DNA of 64,000 nt from CAUPWF01 sp963515125 (GCA_052116865.1 JBQKKG010000001.1:310001-374000); one strand, 5' to 3'; counted from the first letter of the stretch, positions 24,418 through 33,280 are shown. The notes: generated by a model from the letters alone, not told the origin. Made by a program: numbers and translations.

Positions 24418-26184
24418 ATGAAAAAAGTATTAGATTTAATTACTTCTGAATTAGAAGTTGCATTTGAACAAGGCGGTTATGAGAAGCAATTTGCGAAAGT
24501 AACGATATCAAACAGACCAGACTTGTGTGAATTTCAGTGTAATGGTGCTATGGTAGCTGCAAAGGCTTATAAAAAAGCTCCAATTATGATTGCGAATGAC
24601 GTTGTGAGCCAGTTACAGAATAGTAGTTGTATATCGAAAATTGAAGCTGTTAATCCGGGGTTTATTAATATAAGTATACACCCTGACTTTTTAGCAAATT
24701 ATTTAAATGACATGCATCATGAGGAACATTTGGGAATAGAGATGGTAAAAAATAAAAAGACAATTATGATTGACTATGGCGGACCAAATGTAGCAAAACC
24801 TCTTCATGTGGGGCATCTACGTTCTGCGATTATAGGGGAAAGTATTAAGCGTATTGGTAGATTTATGGGGCATGAGATGATTGGAGATGTACATCTGGGA
24901 GATTGGGGACTGCAATTAGGGCTTATCATTATCGAGTTAAAGAATAGAAATCCTGAGTTAGTTTACTTTGATGCCAATTTTACTGGAGAATATCCAAAAG
25001 AGCCACCATTTACAATCAGTGAATTAGAAGAAATATATCCAACAGCAAGTGCACGTGCTAAGGAGGATGCATCCTATAAGGAAGATGCAATGCAAGCTAC
25101 ATACTTGCTTCAACACGGACACAAAGGTTATCAAGCTATATTGCAGCATATCTTGCAGGTATCAGTTACAGATTTGAAGAAAAATTATGAAAAGTTGCAT
25201 GTTACATTTGATTTATGGAAGGGAGAATCTGATGCACAGCCATATATCCCAGAGATGGTTGAGTACTTAAAGGCAAATGGTTATGCGCGCATGGACGATG
25301 GAGCACTAGTGATTGATGTAAAGGAAGAGTCTGATACAAAGGAAATTCCACCATGTATGATATTAAAGTCAGATGGAGCTTCGCTTTATGGAACCACAGA
25401 TTTGGCAACATTAGTTGAACGTCAAAAATTGTATCATCCTAATCAAGTGATTTATGTTGTGGATAAGCGTCAAGAGCTGCATTTTGTTCAGGTCTTCAGA
25501 AGTGCTAGAAAAGCGAAAATAGTAAATGATGAAACTAAATTACAATTTCTTGGATTTGGCACCATGAATGGTAAAGATGGAAAACCTTTTAAGACAAGAG
25601 AAGGCGGTGTTATGCGCTTGGAGCATTTCATAAAAGATACAACAGATGAAATGTATAAGAAGATTATGGATAATCGTACCGTTCCAGAGGATGAAGCAAG
25701 AAAGACGGCTGAAATTGTTGGAATTGCTGCAATTAAATATGGCGACTTATCGAATCAAGCCGCCAAAGATTATGTGTTTGATGTGGATAGATTTACTTCG
25801 TTTGAAGGGAATACAGGCCCTTATATTTTATATACCATTGTACGTATTAAGTCTATTTTGAATAAATATAAGGAAAATGGAAATAAAATTGAAAGTACTA
25901 ATATAATGGCTGCTTGTTCAGATTGCGAGAAGTCTTTGATGTTGGAAATTACAAAATTCAATAGTGTAATTGAAATGGCATTTGAGGAGTTGGCACCACA
26001 TAAGATTTGTGCATATGTTTATGATCTTTCTAATACTTTAAATCGATTTTATCACGAAACTAAAATTTTAGCAGAGGAAGATGAAACGAGAAAGGAAAGC
26101 TATATTGCGCTATTATCACTAACGAAAGATATCTTAGAAGCATGCATTGATATGTTAGGGTTTAGTGCCCCTGAAAGGATGTAA
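24418..26184 (+). CDS. argS: arginyl-tRNA synthetase
   Basis: This 588-residue class I synthetase charges tRNA-Arg. An N-terminal Add-1 domain (about 1-110) precedes the HIGH-type motif PLHVGHLRSA (about 128-137). The KMSKS region is degenerate, KPFKTREGGV, as is usual for this enzyme. The C-terminal DALR anticodon domain covers about 460-588. AAAGGAATAATT precedes the ATG. The alanyl-tRNA editing gene follows after 1 base, so they are co-transcribed. Confidence 0.96.
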   Translation: MKKVLDLITSELEVAFEQGGYEKQFAKVTISNRPDLCEFQCNGAMVAAKAYKKAPIMIANDVVSQLQNSSCISKIEAVNPGFINISIHPDFLANYLNDMHHEEHLGIEMVKNKKTIMIDYGGPNVAKPLHVGHLRSAIIGESIKRIGRFMGHEMIGDVHLGDWGLQLGLIIIELKNRNPELVYFDANFTGEYPKEPPFTISELEEIYPTASARAKEDASYKEDAMQATYLLQHGHKGYQAILQHILQVSVTDLKKNYEKLHVTFDLWKGESDAQPYIPEMVEYLKANGYARMDDGALVIDVKEESDTKEIPPCMILKSDGASLYGTTDLATLVERQKLYHPNQVIYVVDKRQELHFVQVFRSARKAKIVNDETKLQFLGFGTMNGKDGKPFKTREGGVMRLEHFIKDTTDEMYKKIMDNRTVPEDEARKTAEIVGIAAIKYGDLSNQAAKDYVFDVDRFTSFEGNTGPYILYTIVRIKSILNKYKENGNKIESTNIMAACSDCEKSLMLEITKFNSVIEMAFEELAPHKICAYVYDLSNTLNRFYHETKILAEEDETRKESYIALLSLTKDILEACIDMLGFSAPERM

Positions 26185-26185
26185 T

Positions 26186-27337
26186 ATGACAGAAAAATTG
26201 TATGATAAAGATTGTTATATCATGGATTTTGAAGCTCAGGTCATTGATTGCAAATTATGTAATGAAGTGTATGAGGTCGTTCTAGATAGGACGGCCTTTT
26301 TCCCGGAAGGTGGAGGACAAGCCGCAGATTCAGGAGATATGAATGGCATAGAAGTCATTGATGTACAGGAACGAGAGGGAACGGTCTTTCATAAGGTGAA
26401 AACATGTATTGCAATAGGAACCAGAGTTCATGGTGTAATAAATCGAGAAGAGCGTATGTCCAAAATGCAGCAGCATAGTGGAGAACATATTATTTCAGGA
26501 TTGATTTACAAAATATATGGATATAATAATGTGGGATTTCATTTAGGAAAAGAAGTTGTTACTATGGATTTTAATGGAATCCTTTCGAAGGAACAATTAC
26601 GGGATATTGAAGTGAGAGCAAATGAAGCCGTTTGGTTGAATATACCAATTGAGATTAGCTATCCAGAGCAACAGCAACTAGATACACTTGCATACCGTAG
26701 TAAAATTGAAATAAAAGAGAAGATAAGAATAGTTACGATACAAGGATATGATGTCTGTGCCTGTTGTGCTCCACATTTAAAAAGTACAGGAGAAATTGGA
26801 ACGATCAAGCTAACTAGTATTCAAAATTATAAAAATGGTGTTCGAATCAATATGTTATGTGGAAAAAGAGCCTTGGCTGATTATATCCAAAAGGAAAATA
26901 ATGTGAAGGAAATTTCTGTATTATTATCTGCGAAGGAAGATGAGGTTGCGCAAGCTGTTCAGCATTTAAAAGAAGAAGCTGGTATGCTGAAAATGAAAAT
27001 GCAGGGAATGCAACAACAGTTATTAGCATATAAAGCATCTGAAATAAGAGAAAGTAGTAAAAAAATTATTCTGTTTGAGTCTGAATTAGAAGGGAATGCA
27101 CCTAGAGAGTTAGTGAATATGATTCTGAAAAGAGGTGTGGGAATCTGTGCTGTATTTCAAGGAAGTGATTCCACCGGATATCGCTATGTGATTGGAAGTA
27201 AAACAGAAGATGTTAGAAAATACGTGAAGAAATTGCATGAAAAATTGGGAGGAAAAGGTGGTGGGAAATCGGAAATGGTACAAGGATCGTTAAATGCGAC
27301 GAAAGAAATGATCGAAGTACAGCTATGTCAAGAATAG
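26186..27337 (+). CDS. alanyl-tRNA editing protein (AlaX long type with DHHA1)
   Basis: This encodes 383 residues. The editing domain has zinc ligands in QHSGEHIIS (HxxxH) and CACCAPHL (CxxxH), with the conserved entry TAFFPEGGGQAADSG. A coiled segment (about 240-285) links it to a C-terminal DHHA1 domain ending GGKGGGKSEMVQGS. It hydrolyses mischarged Ser- or Gly-tRNA-Ala in trans. I start at 26186, where GAAAGGATG precedes the ATG. It is coupled to argS. Confidence 0.93.
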   Translation: MTEKLYDKDCYIMDFEAQVIDCKLCNEVYEVVLDRTAFFPEGGGQAADSGDMNGIEVIDVQEREGTVFHKVKTCIAIGTRVHGVINREERMSKMQQHSGEHIISGLIYKIYGYNNVGFHLGKEVVTMDFNGILSKEQLRDIEVRANEAVWLNIPIEISYPEQQQLDTLAYRSKIEIKEKIRIVTIQGYDVCACCAPHLKSTGEIGTIKLTSIQNYKNGVRINMLCGKRALADYIQKENNVKEISVLLSAKEDEVAQAVQHLKEEAGMLKMKMQGMQQQLLAYKASEIRESSKKIILFESELEGNAPRELVNMILKRGVGICAVFQGSDSTGYRYVIGSKTEDVRKYVKKLHEKLGGKGGGKSEMVQGSLNATKEMIEVQLCQE

Positions 27338-27349
27338 TTTCTTAGATTT

Positions 27350-27388
27350 AAAAGGCACAGGAATCATATCAAAGAACCTGTGCCTTTT
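27350..27388. terminator. bidirectional terminator
   Basis: AAAAGGCACAGG pairs with CCTGTGCCTTTT. It lies between the convergent alanyl-tRNA and prolyl-tRNA editing genes. Confidence 0.9.
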
Positions 27389-27408
27389 AGTGAAAACCTG
27401 TTAGTATA

Positions 27409-27897
27409 TTAAAGTTTAATACGCAAAGTATCCACATCCAACTGCCACAAGAACTTGTCTAAATCCTTAAAAGATAAAAAGATAGTAGCTGTATTTTCTA
27501 AGGGATGTATACCCAGTCTTTTTTCCTTAGACAAGTCTTTATCAATAAAGAATTCTACTGCATGATCAAGGTCATTCATAAGTCCAAAAGGTGATACGGA
27601 ACCTTGTTTTAACCCCAAATATTTTTCAAGTCGTTCTTCAGAGGCAAAACTTAGATTTCCACCACCGAGTGTTTTACCAAGTTTTTTTAAATCTACACTT
27701 TTTGATTCTGGCAGAGTTACAAGAAAATGTCGTTTTCCTTTAGAATCACGTAAAAATAAGTTTTTACAAAGCGTTCCTTTTTGTGGGAGTCCAAGCTTAT
27801 CCATATCCTCCATAGTATGAACTGGCTCATGTTCTACGACTTCGTAAGTAATTTTTAGTTTGTCTAATGCATCATATACACGTTGTTTTTGGTCCAT
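27409..27897 (-). CDS. prolyl-tRNA editing protein (YbaK/ProX type)
   Basis: This 162-residue member of the YbaK/PrdX deacylase family has the lysine of KNLFLRDSKGKRHFL and the conserved GSVSPFGLMND loop. It removes alanine or related wrong amino acids from tRNA-Pro in trans. It follows an XRE-cupin regulator by 12 bases in one operon. It faces the alanyl-tRNA editing gene, so two trans-editing enzymes lie side by side. Confidence 0.92.
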   Translation of the reverse strand: MDQKQRVYDALDKLKITYEVVEHEPVHTMEDMDKLGLPQKGTLCKNLFLRDSKGKRHFLVTLPESKSVDLKKLGKTLGGGNLSFASEERLEKYLGLKQGSVSPFGLMNDLDHAVEFFIDKDLSKEKRLGIHPLENTATIFLSFKDLDKFLWQLDVDTLRIKL

Positions 27898-27909
27898 AAG
27901 TATTCTCCT

Positions 27910-28464
27910 TTAAGTTGGGTATTGTACAACAATATTAGCTGTGATCATTTGAGTGCCGCTGTTTTTGTAAATATAGTTGTCGTAGGCATTATAAGAAGCA
28001 GAATCACCAGATTCTAATATATATGTCTTGTCACCAAAAAGTAGCGTTAGTTGCCCGCTGTAGACGGTAATGAATTCTCTTGTTCCTACAATTTGCTGAT
28101 TACCTTCCATTTCGCCATTCACATCGAATTCTAAATCAAATATCTCAAAGCTTTGTCCATCACGATAGCTAAAGATAGGATATAAGCGATAGCGACCCTC
28201 ATCCCCGACTAGAGGGTCAATCACACTTTTGGAAGTTTTCGAAAATGGTAGTTGCCTTTGAATAGTAAATGCAGTTACAGGAACTTTAAAACCAAGGGCT
28301 AATTTGTAGACGGTAGATATGGTTGGATTAACTTCACCACGTTCAATTTGACTTAACATACTTTTACTAATCGTAGTAAGAGTTGAAGCCTGCTCGAGGC
28401 TTAAACCTTTGGTTTTTCTAATTTCTTTTAAGTTACCTGCAATCAATTGATTAAGGTTTTCCAA
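27910..28464 (-). CDS. XRE family regulator with cupin domain
   Basis: This 184-residue protein has an N-terminal helix-turn-helix (KTKGLSLEQASTLTTISKSM, then LSQIERGEVNPTISTVYKLA) and a C-terminal cupin barrel (about 105-182, TREFITVYSGQLTLLFGDKT). The cupin probably senses a small molecule. It is the first gene of the operon with the prolyl-tRNA editing gene. Two palindromes in its promoter and leader suggest autoregulation. Confidence 0.92.
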   Translation of the reverse strand: MENLNQLIAGNLKEIRKTKGLSLEQASTLTTISKSMLSQIERGEVNPTISTVYKLALGFKVPVTAFTIQRQLPFSKTSKSVIDPLVGDEGRYRLYPIFSYRDGQSFEIFDLEFDVNGEMEGNQQIVGTREFITVYSGQLTLLFGDKTYILESGDSASYNAYDNYIYKNSGTQMITANIVVQYPT

Positions 28465-28477
28465 ATGTTGACCTCCT

Positions 28478-28499
28478 AAAATCCTATATATAGGATTTT
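28478..28499. promoter_or_regulatory. 22-bp perfect palindrome in the XRE-cupin leader
   Basis: AAAATCCTATA at 28478 is followed by its exact reverse complement TATAGGATTTT. It lies just upstream of the AGGAGG site, on the transcript side of the promoter. Confidence 0.7.
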
Positions 28500-28504
28500 T
28501 TTCT

Positions 28505-28533
28505 ATTATATTGCAAAACTTTTGCGGTGTAAA
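28505..28533 (-). promoter_or_regulatory. XRE-cupin promoter with operator in the spacer
   Basis: On the minus strand: TTTACA, 17 bases, TATAAT. The spacer holds the palindrome GCAAAA-G-TTTTGC (28513-28525), placed where a bound repressor would block RNA polymerase. Confidence 0.8.
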
Positions 28534-28558
28534 GTATGAAAAGCAATTTTAATAAAAA

Positions 28559-28601
28559 AAAGAGTTATTTGCAATCAATTTTGAATGCAGAATAACTCTT
28601 T
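28559..28601 (-). terminator. terminator after thiT
   Basis: On the minus strand AAGAGTTATT pairs with AATAACTCTT and is followed by a long T tract. Confidence 0.85.
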
Positions 28602-28628
28602 TGGTAAAAAACAAATGATAAATGTATC

Positions 28629-29174
28629 TTATTCTTGATTGGCTAATACTTTTACATTTGTTAATGCTTTTGCAACTGGTGCTAATGATAATAGAGCTAA
28701 TGTAATTGCACCTTCCGCGCCCAAATAAGCCCCATTATATAACACTGCATAAACAATGGGATTCATTCCTTTAGGAGCATACATGCCAAAAAAGATGACC
28801 CCAGAAAGTACAGCGAATATAAAACGCCCAAGAACACCTACAATATAACCGATTTGAAGACCGTGTTTTTTTGTTGCGAAGAATCCGGATACTCCTAATG
28901 CCCCAAAAGCTAATGGATAATCAATCAATACCTGTGGAATGCTTAGTACATATGGGTCAATTATAAATTGTAACAGTCCATAGGCCATTCCAGTAGCAAT
29001 TCCAACTTTAGGTCCATACCAATACCCAATTAAGCAAATGAAAAACATGCTAAATAGAGTGATAGAACCGCCCATAGGCATTTTAAAAACTTTGATATAC
29101 GAGGTGACTAATGCAAGAGCGATTGCCATTGCTGAAAATACAAGTTTTTTTGTTTTAGTACTTAAATTAAACAT
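28629..29174 (-). CDS. thiT: thiamine transporter ThiT (ECF S component)
   Basis: This 181-residue protein has six membrane helices. It begins MFNLSTKTKKLVFSAMAIAL, and residues such as GLLQFIIDPY and the final helices match ThiT. It captures thiamine and works with the shared ECF energy module, which is not in this window. The TPP riboswitch directly upstream confirms the substrate. I start at 29174, because AAGGAG lies just before it and the longer frame runs through the riboswitch. Confidence 0.95.
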   Translation of the reverse strand: MFNLSTKTKKLVFSAMAIALALVTSYIKVFKMPMGGSITLFSMFFICLIGYWYGPKVGIATGMAYGLLQFIIDPYVLSIPQVLIDYPLAFGALGVSGFFATKKHGLQIGYIVGVLGRFIFAVLSGVIFFGMYAPKGMNPIVYAVLYNGAYLGAEGAITLALLSLAPVAKALTNVKVLANQE

Positions 29175-29180
29175 AAATCT

Positions 29181-29268
29181 CCTTCCTTCCGCCGGTATTA
29201 CCCGGGTCAAGTAATAAGGGTTCGCAATACAATACTGCATGCATCTCAGCCATAGGCTCCCCTAGTTA
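29181..29268 (-). promoter_or_regulatory. TPP riboswitch (THI-box)
   Basis: Read on the minus strand it shows the THI-box landmarks in order: ACTAGGGGAGCC, GGCTGAGATG, GAACCC, ACTTGACCCGGGTAATACC and the closing GGCGGAAGGAAG. It ends 6 bases before the thiT start and overlaps the ribosome binding site region. Translational control by thiamine pyrophosphate is therefore likely. Confidence 0.97.
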
Positions 29269-29364
29269 CACTATATAATTATCGACTATAATATACTCGT
29301 TTTTGATGGTGAAGTCAATAGTTTATACTTTTTTTAGTTGCATGTTTATGATGGGAGAAGTAGA

Positions 29365-30264
29365 ATGAAGGGAGAGTTTGTAGGAAGAGAGGAAAAGAAG
29401 ATGCAACAACCAGATAGGAGAAATAGGATTAGTTCACTAATCATTCCTATAGTCATACATTTAGGCATATCTACTTTGGTAGGAATGGCTATTAGTGCAG
29501 TAATTACAGGTAAAATGGCGCCAACATTACTGAATTCTGATTTGGATAGCAACACAATGATGACCAAATTTATGGAAGAGGTCATGAAATATACAACACA
29601 GATGGCTACGCTTACGGCTTTGTTATCATTACCTATATTTGTGTGGATGTTTAAAAAAGATCGTAAAATAGAAGAATCATATGGTGCAAACCCAAAAAGA
29701 AAAACTGCGACGTGGAGATACAGTGGAATCATTGTACTAGGAGTTGCTTTATGTGTAGGATTAAATAACTTACTAACGCTAAGTAATTTAGCACTTATCA
29801 GTGATTCTTATCAGGAAGTTTCAGAAGGTTTCTATTCTGCAAGCTTTCTGCTACAGGTGGTTGGAATAGGAATTATTGTCCCGATTACAGAAGAAATGTT
29901 ATTTCGTGGAGTCTTATATAACCGACTAACTGGAATGATGACCAAAAAAAATGCCATGTTGATGAGTGCAGTTTTTTTTGGAGTTTATCACGGGAATGTC
30001 GTTCAGGCAATCTATGGGGGAATTTTAGGGTATATTTTAGTGTATCTATATCAGAAATATGGTTCTATTTATGCGCCGATTCTGGGGCATATTGTGATGA
30101 ATTTAATTTCGGTTACGTTTACACATTATAATGTTTTTCAATGGATTTTTGATAATCCACTTAGAATGGGAATTATAACAGTTGCTTGTGCTACTATATC
30201 AGCGTCTATATTAGTATGGATACACAATGGTAATATAGAAGATCAAAAATCAGCAATGGAATAA
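29365..30264 (+). CDS. CPBP family intramembrane metalloprotease
   Basis: This protein of about 299 residues has about eight membrane helices and the CPBP (Abi/CAAX protease) motifs EEMLFRGVLYNRL, FFGVYHGN and GHIVMNL. These place the glutamate pair, arginine and histidines of the active site. Family members cleave prenylated or peptide substrates or confer bacteriocin immunity; the role here is unknown. The start is uncertain: 29365 has GGGAGA upstream, and 29401 (MQQPDRRNR) has GAGG. Confidence 0.88.
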   Translation: MKGEFVGREEKKMQQPDRRNRISSLIIPIVIHLGISTLVGMAISAVITGKMAPTLLNSDLDSNTMMTKFMEEVMKYTTQMATLTALLSLPIFVWMFKKDRKIEESYGANPKRKTATWRYSGIIVLGVALCVGLNNLLTLSNLALISDSYQEVSEGFYSASFLLQVVGIGIIVPITEEMLFRGVLYNRLTGMMTKKNAMLMSAVFFGVYHGNVVQAIYGGILGYILVYLYQKYGSIYAPILGHIVMNLISVTFTHYNVFQWIFDNPLRMGIITVACATISASILVWIHNGNIEDQKSAME

Positions 30265-30269
30265 AAAGA

Positions 30270-30300
30270 AAAATGCAAGAGCGTGCTCTTGCATTTTTTA
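30270..30300. terminator. bidirectional terminator
   Basis: AAATGCAAGAGC pairs with GCTCTTGCATTT around GT, followed by T. It lies between convergent genes. Confidence 0.9.
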
Positions 30301-30303
30301 GAC

Positions 30304-30669
30304 TTATTGTGGGATGATTTCAATCCAATATCCGTCAGGATCATTGATAAAGTAGATGCCCATATCAGTATTTTCGAAGCAAACGCAATCCATACGTTTG
30401 TGCTTTTCCAACGCTGCTTCATAATCATCTACGACAAATGCAAGATGAAATTCATTGTCGCCCAGGTTATAAGAACGTTTCCAATCTCTGAGCCAAGTGA
30501 GCTCTAGGGTATGAGAACTCCTTCCATCACCAAGATACTTTAAAATAAAACTACCATCATCAGCCTCTTTGGTTTTTACAACTTTTAACCCGAGGGCTTC
30601 TTTGTAAAAATTTAGTGACTTTTCTAAGTCACATACGTTAAAATTGTTGTGTGCAAAGTTAAAATCCAT
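30304..30669 (-). CDS. glyoxalase/VOC family protein (lactoylglutathione lyase type)
   Basis: This 121-residue protein is one VOC unit. Possible metal ligands are His in FAHNNFNV, Glu in HTLELTW, His in NEFHLAF and Glu in YWIEII, the pattern of glyoxalase I. It would isomerise methylglyoxal-thiol adducts. Low-GC anaerobes often lack glutathione, so another thiol may be used. The start at 30669 has GGAGG upstream; the longer frame is leader sequence. Confidence 0.88.
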   Translation of the reverse strand: MDFNFAHNNFNVCDLEKSLNFYKEALGLKVVKTKEADDGSFILKYLGDGRSSHTLELTWLRDWKRSYNLGDNEFHLAFVVDDYEAALEKHKRMDCVCFENTDMGIYFINDPDGYWIEIIPQ

Positions 30670-30753
30670 ATGCAAACCTCCATAATATGCTATGTTTCGT
30701 TCGTTATGTAGAAGTATAGCACAATATGTAGAAATATGGAAGAAATGTACAAT

Positions 30754-30770
30754 TGTTACAAAAATGTTAA
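30754..30770 (+). promoter_or_regulatory. WalR-type box
   Basis: TGTTAC-AAAAA-TGTTAA fits the WalR (YycF) consensus of two TGTWAH hexamers five bases apart. It ends 7 bases before the -35 box of a wall hydrolase gene, the usual activating position. Confidence 0.75.
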
Positions 30771-30776
30771 AATATA

Positions 30777-30805
30777 TTGCAAAAATAAGAAAGAACAACT
30801 ATAAT
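30777..30805 (+). promoter_or_regulatory. promoter of the first NlpC/P60 gene
   Basis: TTGCAA (30777-30782), 17 bases, TATAAT (30800-30805). Confidence 0.75.
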
Positions 30806-30861
30806 TATGCTGTAAGAGAAAAAGAAAAATTTGAATAAAAATAGATTAGGATAGGTGAGTT

Positions 30862-31905
30862 ATGAAAAAAATTGGCAAGATATTATTAACAACAACATTG
30901 ATAAGTTCTATGGTTGTAACACCGGTTTTTGCGACACCATCTACGGATGAATTACAGAGTAAAAAGGCAACAGCAGAAAGTGAAGTATCTTCACTCCAAC
31001 AGGAATTAACTACACTTTTAGTACAGATGAATGAGCTGGAAACCAAGATGGTTGAGACTGGTCGTTCTATTACAGTAGCAACCGAAGAGTTACAAATTGC
31101 GGAGGAAAAGCAACAACAGCAGTATGAAGATATGAAGTTGAGAATTAAATATATGTTTGAAGAAGGCAATGTATCATTCCTTGAGATCTTGCTTTCTGCT
31201 GACAGTATTACAGATATGTTAAATAAAGCAGAGTACGTGCAATCAATTAATCGATATGACCGTGAAGCATTGAACGAATATGTTGCAACAAAAGAAAAAG
31301 TTGCAAATTTAAAGTCGACATTAGAAGAGGAGCAAAAGCTATTAGAATCGAATCAGGTAGTATATGCTCAAAGAGAAGAGAGCTTAAATGCTACACTTGC
31401 TGATAAACAAGCAGAAGTTGCAGATTTTGATTCCCAAATTCAAGCAGCAGCTGAGGCGGCTGCTCAAGTACAAGCAAATGCTCTGATGAACAGTACTAAT
31501 AACGCAGGAAATGCAGGAAATAGTGGTAATACTGGAACAGACGATTCTTATTCAAAACCTTCCAATTCGGGAGGCGGGGGTGCCATTGTAAGTGCAGCAT
31601 ATAATTATATTGGAGTACCATATGTATGGGGTGGTGCATCTATGAGTGGTGTAGATTGTTCGGGGCTTGTATTGTTAGCACATAAGGCAGTTGGAATTAA
31701 CTTATCACATGGATCTGGTGCCCAAGGTGGTGGCGGAAAAGCTATAAATGGTATGGCAAATGCACTTCCAGGGGACGTGGTATGTTATTCTGGGCATGTG
31801 GGTATCTATATCGGAGGTGGACAGATGATACATGCACCGACGGAAGGTCAGACAGTATGTGTAACAAGTGTGTATGGTTCTCCTTGGTTTAGAAGATATT
31901 GGTAA
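30862..31905 (+). CDS. secreted NlpC/P60 peptidoglycan hydrolase with coiled coil
   Basis: This 347-residue protein has a signal peptide ending near VFA-TP (residues 1-25), a long coiled coil (about 28-200), a Gly/Ser/Asn linker and a C-terminal NlpC/P60 domain (about 235-347). Catalytic Cys is in VDCSGL, His in GHVGIYIG, and a third His in MIHAPT. It is a D,L-endopeptidase that cuts stem peptides, like CwlO of B. subtilis. Coiled-coil CwlO-type enzymes are often activated by FtsEX. A WalR-like box upstream supports control by wall homeostasis. Confidence 0.94.
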   Translation: MKKIGKILLTTTLISSMVVTPVFATPSTDELQSKKATAESEVSSLQQELTTLLVQMNELETKMVETGRSITVATEELQIAEEKQQQQYEDMKLRIKYMFEEGNVSFLEILLSADSITDMLNKAEYVQSINRYDREALNEYVATKEKVANLKSTLEEEQKLLESNQVVYAQREESLNATLADKQAEVADFDSQIQAAAEAAAQVQANALMNSTNNAGNAGNSGNTGTDDSYSKPSNSGGGGAIVSAAYNYIGVPYVWGGASMSGVDCSGLVLLAHKAVGINLSHGSGAQGGGGKAINGMANALPGDVVCYSGHVGIYIGGGQMIHAPTEGQTVCVTSVYGSPWFRRYW

Positions 31906-31965
31906 TACATATTAATGTAGAAAAATTTGGTAAGAGATAATGGAGTATACAAGATGTGGTAGATT

Positions 31966-32008
31966 TAAAATATATCTTATGCAGATAGAGTGTGTAAGAT
32001 ATATTTTA
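31966..32008 (+). other. hairpin between the two NlpC/P60 genes
   Basis: TAAAATATATCTTA pairs perfectly with TAAGATATATTTTA across a 15-base loop. It may end transcription of the first gene despite lacking a clear T run. Confidence 0.6.
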
Positions 32009-32122
32009 TGTAGAAATAGAAAGAAATATGGGAGAAACCATTGAAAAATAAGGGAAAGTGTTGTATGCTAAAACAAAGTTTATGTGGGGACATAGATAAA
32101 AATTAATAAGGATGGGTGACGT

Positions 32123-33235
32123 ATGAAAAAATTTGCGAGAACTTTAATTGCGGCAACTGTTGTAAGTTCATTGGTAGTAATGCCAGTCTTCGCCGAGCCA
32201 TCGGTTAATGAATTAGAACAACAAAAGCAAGCAGCTCAGAGTGCTGTCAGTTCGCTTCAATCTGAATTAACCACAGTGTTAAAGAAAATGGATGATTTGG
32301 AAGAAAAGATGGTTAACACAGGTACTGAGATTGAACAGGCAACAAAGGATTTAGAAGTTGCAAAAGAGAAGGAAGAACAACAGTATTCTGATATGAAACT
32401 ACGTATCAAGTATATGTATGAAGAAGGGTCTAATAGCTTCTTTGAGACAATATTAACAGCAGATAGTTTCACAGATATGATTAATAAAGCTGAATATGTA
32501 TCAGCAGTACATAAGCAAGATAGAGATATGTTGCAAGAATATGAAAAGACGAAACAACAGGTAGTAGACTTGAAGAGTACATTGGAATCTGAGATGCAGA
32601 ATTTGGAATCATTGCAGACAGAATTTGAAGGGCAAAAAGAAAGTCTAAATGTTACGATAGAGTCAAAACAAGCAGAAGTGTCGGATTTTGATCAGCAGTT
32701 AGCAGAGGCAGCAGCAGCTGCAGCAGCTGCTAAAGAAGCAGAGCTTAGAGCAGCAGCGCAACAGCAAGCATCTGTTAGTTCTAATGGTGGAACATCAAAC
32801 AGTGGTTCTACTAATAGCAACAATAGTTCAAATAATGGCGGTGGAAGTAATTCGGGTGGCGGAGCTACAACTACCCCATCAACAGGTGGTGGTGGAACAG
32901 GAGATTCCAGCGTAGGATCAGCTATTGTGAGTGCAGCGTATTCTCAACTAGGGGTACCATACGTTTGGGGTGGTACAAGCCCAGGAGTAGGACTTGATTG
33001 TTCCGGTTTGACGCAATATGCGCATCGAGTTGCTGGCATTAGAATTCCTAGAACGTCAGGAGAGCAATTGGCAGGTGGTAGAAGAGTTTCAGATCCACAA
33101 CCAGGAGATATTGCATGGACACCAGGTCATGTAGCTATATACATAGGAAATGGTCAAATGATAGAAGCACAGCAAACCGGTACGAATATTATGGTGAGTA
33201 AAGTAAGAGCATCAGCATATATAAGGTATTGGTAA
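32123..33235 (+). CDS. second secreted NlpC/P60 hydrolase, paralogue of the preceding gene
   Basis: This 370-residue protein has the same layout: signal peptide ending at VFA-EP, coiled coil (about 28-210), a longer Ser/Gly/Asn linker (about 212-265) and NlpC/P60. Cys is in LDCSGL and His in GHVAIYIG. The third catalytic position reads MIEAQQ, with Glu where the paralogue has His, so activity or pH response may differ. The regions before both starts are similar (GGATGGGTGACGTATG here), which indicates tandem duplication. Confidence 0.93.
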   Translation: MKKFARTLIAATVVSSLVVMPVFAEPSVNELEQQKQAAQSAVSSLQSELTTVLKKMDDLEEKMVNTGTEIEQATKDLEVAKEKEEQQYSDMKLRIKYMYEEGSNSFFETILTADSFTDMINKAEYVSAVHKQDRDMLQEYEKTKQQVVDLKSTLESEMQNLESLQTEFEGQKESLNVTIESKQAEVSDFDQQLAEAAAAAAAAKEAELRAAAQQQASVSSNGGTSNSGSTNSNNSSNNGGGSNSGGGATTTPSTGGGGTGDSSVGSAIVSAAYSQLGVPYVWGGTSPGVGLDCSGLTQYAHRVAGIRIPRTSGEQLAGGRRVSDPQPGDIAWTPGHVAIYIGNGQMIEAQQTGTNIMVSKVRASAYIRYW

Positions 33236-33240
33236 ATATA

Positions 33241-33280
33241 GATAGGGACGGGGGCAATGCACATTGCCCCCGTCCCTATC
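33241..33280. repeat. perfect 19-bp stem palindrome, GC-rich (REP-like)
   Basis: GATAGGGACGGGGGCAATG and its exact reverse complement flank CA. The high GC contrasts with the surroundings, and GTTGCCCTGTCCC follows at 33287. It may work as a terminator for the NlpC gene and looks like a dispersed palindromic repeat unit. Confidence 0.75.
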
